5,587 nucleotides of DNA, taken from assembly GCA_027858325.1 (NCBI GenBank), contig JAQICU010000117.1:1-5587 (forward strand), given 5' to 3'. Shown piece after piece: positions 5,201 to 5,587 of the stretch. Both the position numbers and the translations under genes were made by a program. The DNA comes from Candidatus Cloacimonadota bacterium. GTDB taxonomy: Bacteria; Cloacimonadota; Cloacimonadia; Cloacimonadales; TCS61. The stretch's first letter is position 1. Each line of letters begins with the position of its first letter. The notes below the pieces were generated by a model. That model did not search any database and was not told where the DNA came from. It saw only the letters and a list, made by a program, of their open reading frames with translations.

Positions 5201-5587
5201 ATGGAACATTTAAGAATTGGAATCGTGGGAAATATTGGGGTTGGAAAATCTACATTGGTAGAAGAAGCTAGCAAAGAACCGTATAGTGAAATATTGCTTT
5301 CAACAATTCCCAATAGAATTGGTGATGAAAAAATTTATGCTTTTCAAGAAAAATTTAATCCCAAAGTCCTGGATGCATTCTACAAAGATCCAATTGGGAA
5401 CGCCTTTATGGCGCAGATCGAATTTTTCAATGGTAGATTAGACCGGCAGCGGCAGATCGAGGATAGAAAAGGAATCGTTCTAGAAGATAGAACTCTTGCT
5501 GAAGATTATCACAAAAATAAAGCCTACATGAAAGCGATAAGTGAAATTGAACTTCTCAACATTTATATCAATTACATAACCTTTATG
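5201..5587 (+). CDS. Deoxynucleoside kinase family protein, C-terminus beyond the window
   Basis: Members of this family phosphorylate deoxynucleosides to 5'-monophosphates with ATP in the salvage of DNA precursors. The first 129 codons are present. Visible motifs are the P-loop GNIGVGKS at 10-17; FYKDP (60-64) followed by AFMAQIEFFNGRL (68-80), in which Q72 and R79 match the spacing of human dCK Q97 and R104; and EDRTLAED at 95-102, where R97 and D102 match dCK R128 and D133. Two features are unusual. The stretch between P-loop and the NP-x-x-L segment is longer than in typical bacterial members, so the general base (dCK E53) is uncertain, with E50 the likeliest. The usual IFA after the DRT motif is replaced by KNKAYM. 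Substrate (dA, dG, dC or T) cannot be told from this part. The coding frame is open to the last base, and the rest (roughly 70-90 residues) lies outside. Confidence 0.85.
   Translation, partial: MEHLRIGIVGNIGVGKSTLVEEASKEPYSEILLSTIPNRIGDEKIYAFQEKFNPKVLDAFYKDPIGNAFMAQIEFFNGRLDRQRQIEDRKGIVLEDRTLAEDYHKNKAYMKAISEIELLNIYINYITFM

Noticed and set aside
1..5587. CRISPR array, toxin-antitoxin pair, prophage, transposon or tRNA gene
   Set aside because: No regularly spaced repeats, transposase or phage genes, paired small ORFs or cloverleaf-like sequences were seen on either strand.

Overview
The window is AT-rich bacterial chromosome carrying mostly housekeeping genes. Four genes on the minus strand read right to left: queD, engB, dxs and mnmE. 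Two genes on the plus strand occupy the right end: a zinc-ribbon membrane protein I cannot name, and the first 129 codons of a deoxynucleoside kinase. A complete dxs means isoprenoid precursors come from the MEP (non-mevalonate) pathway. The low G+C, good Shine-Dalgarno sites, and a Bacteroidetes-style deoxynucleoside kinase would suit an uncultured member of the FCB group, such as a Cloacimonadota-like lineage. That placement is a guess; the sequence alone does not fix the phylum.

Layout. At 29-1051 (minus) is mnmE, stopped early just after the G4 motif of its GTPase domain; an open reading in the -1 frame runs on to the window edge. At 1059-2918 (minus) is a full-length dxs, only 7 bases before mnmE. 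At 2971-3588 (minus) is a full-length engB, 52 bases before dxs. A near-consensus sigma70-type promoter (TTGCCA, 17-base spacer, TATAAT) lies between queD and engB, so engB-dxs-mnmE probably form one transcription unit with a leader of about 110 nt holding a hairpin and short repeats. At 3742-4113 (minus) is queD, with its own strong ribosome-binding site. The 124-bp gap 4114-4237 is a divergent regulatory region containing a perfect 12-bp palindrome. At 4238-5047 (plus) is the membrane protein. The gap 5048-5200 has no gene I can support. At 5201-5587 (plus) is the kinase, cut by the window edge.

How the genes relate. MnmE and QueD both serve modification of the tRNA wobble base (position 34): MnmE in cmnm5U34 synthesis, QueD in making the precursor of queuosine. 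EngB is a GTPase of large-subunit ribosome assembly, so translation is the main theme. Dxs and the nucleoside kinase supply metabolites. I see no defence system, mobile element, CRISPR array or RNA gene, and no convincing undescribed system. The points most worth checking are the broken mnmE end, the engB leader and the unnamed membrane protein with its upstream palindrome.
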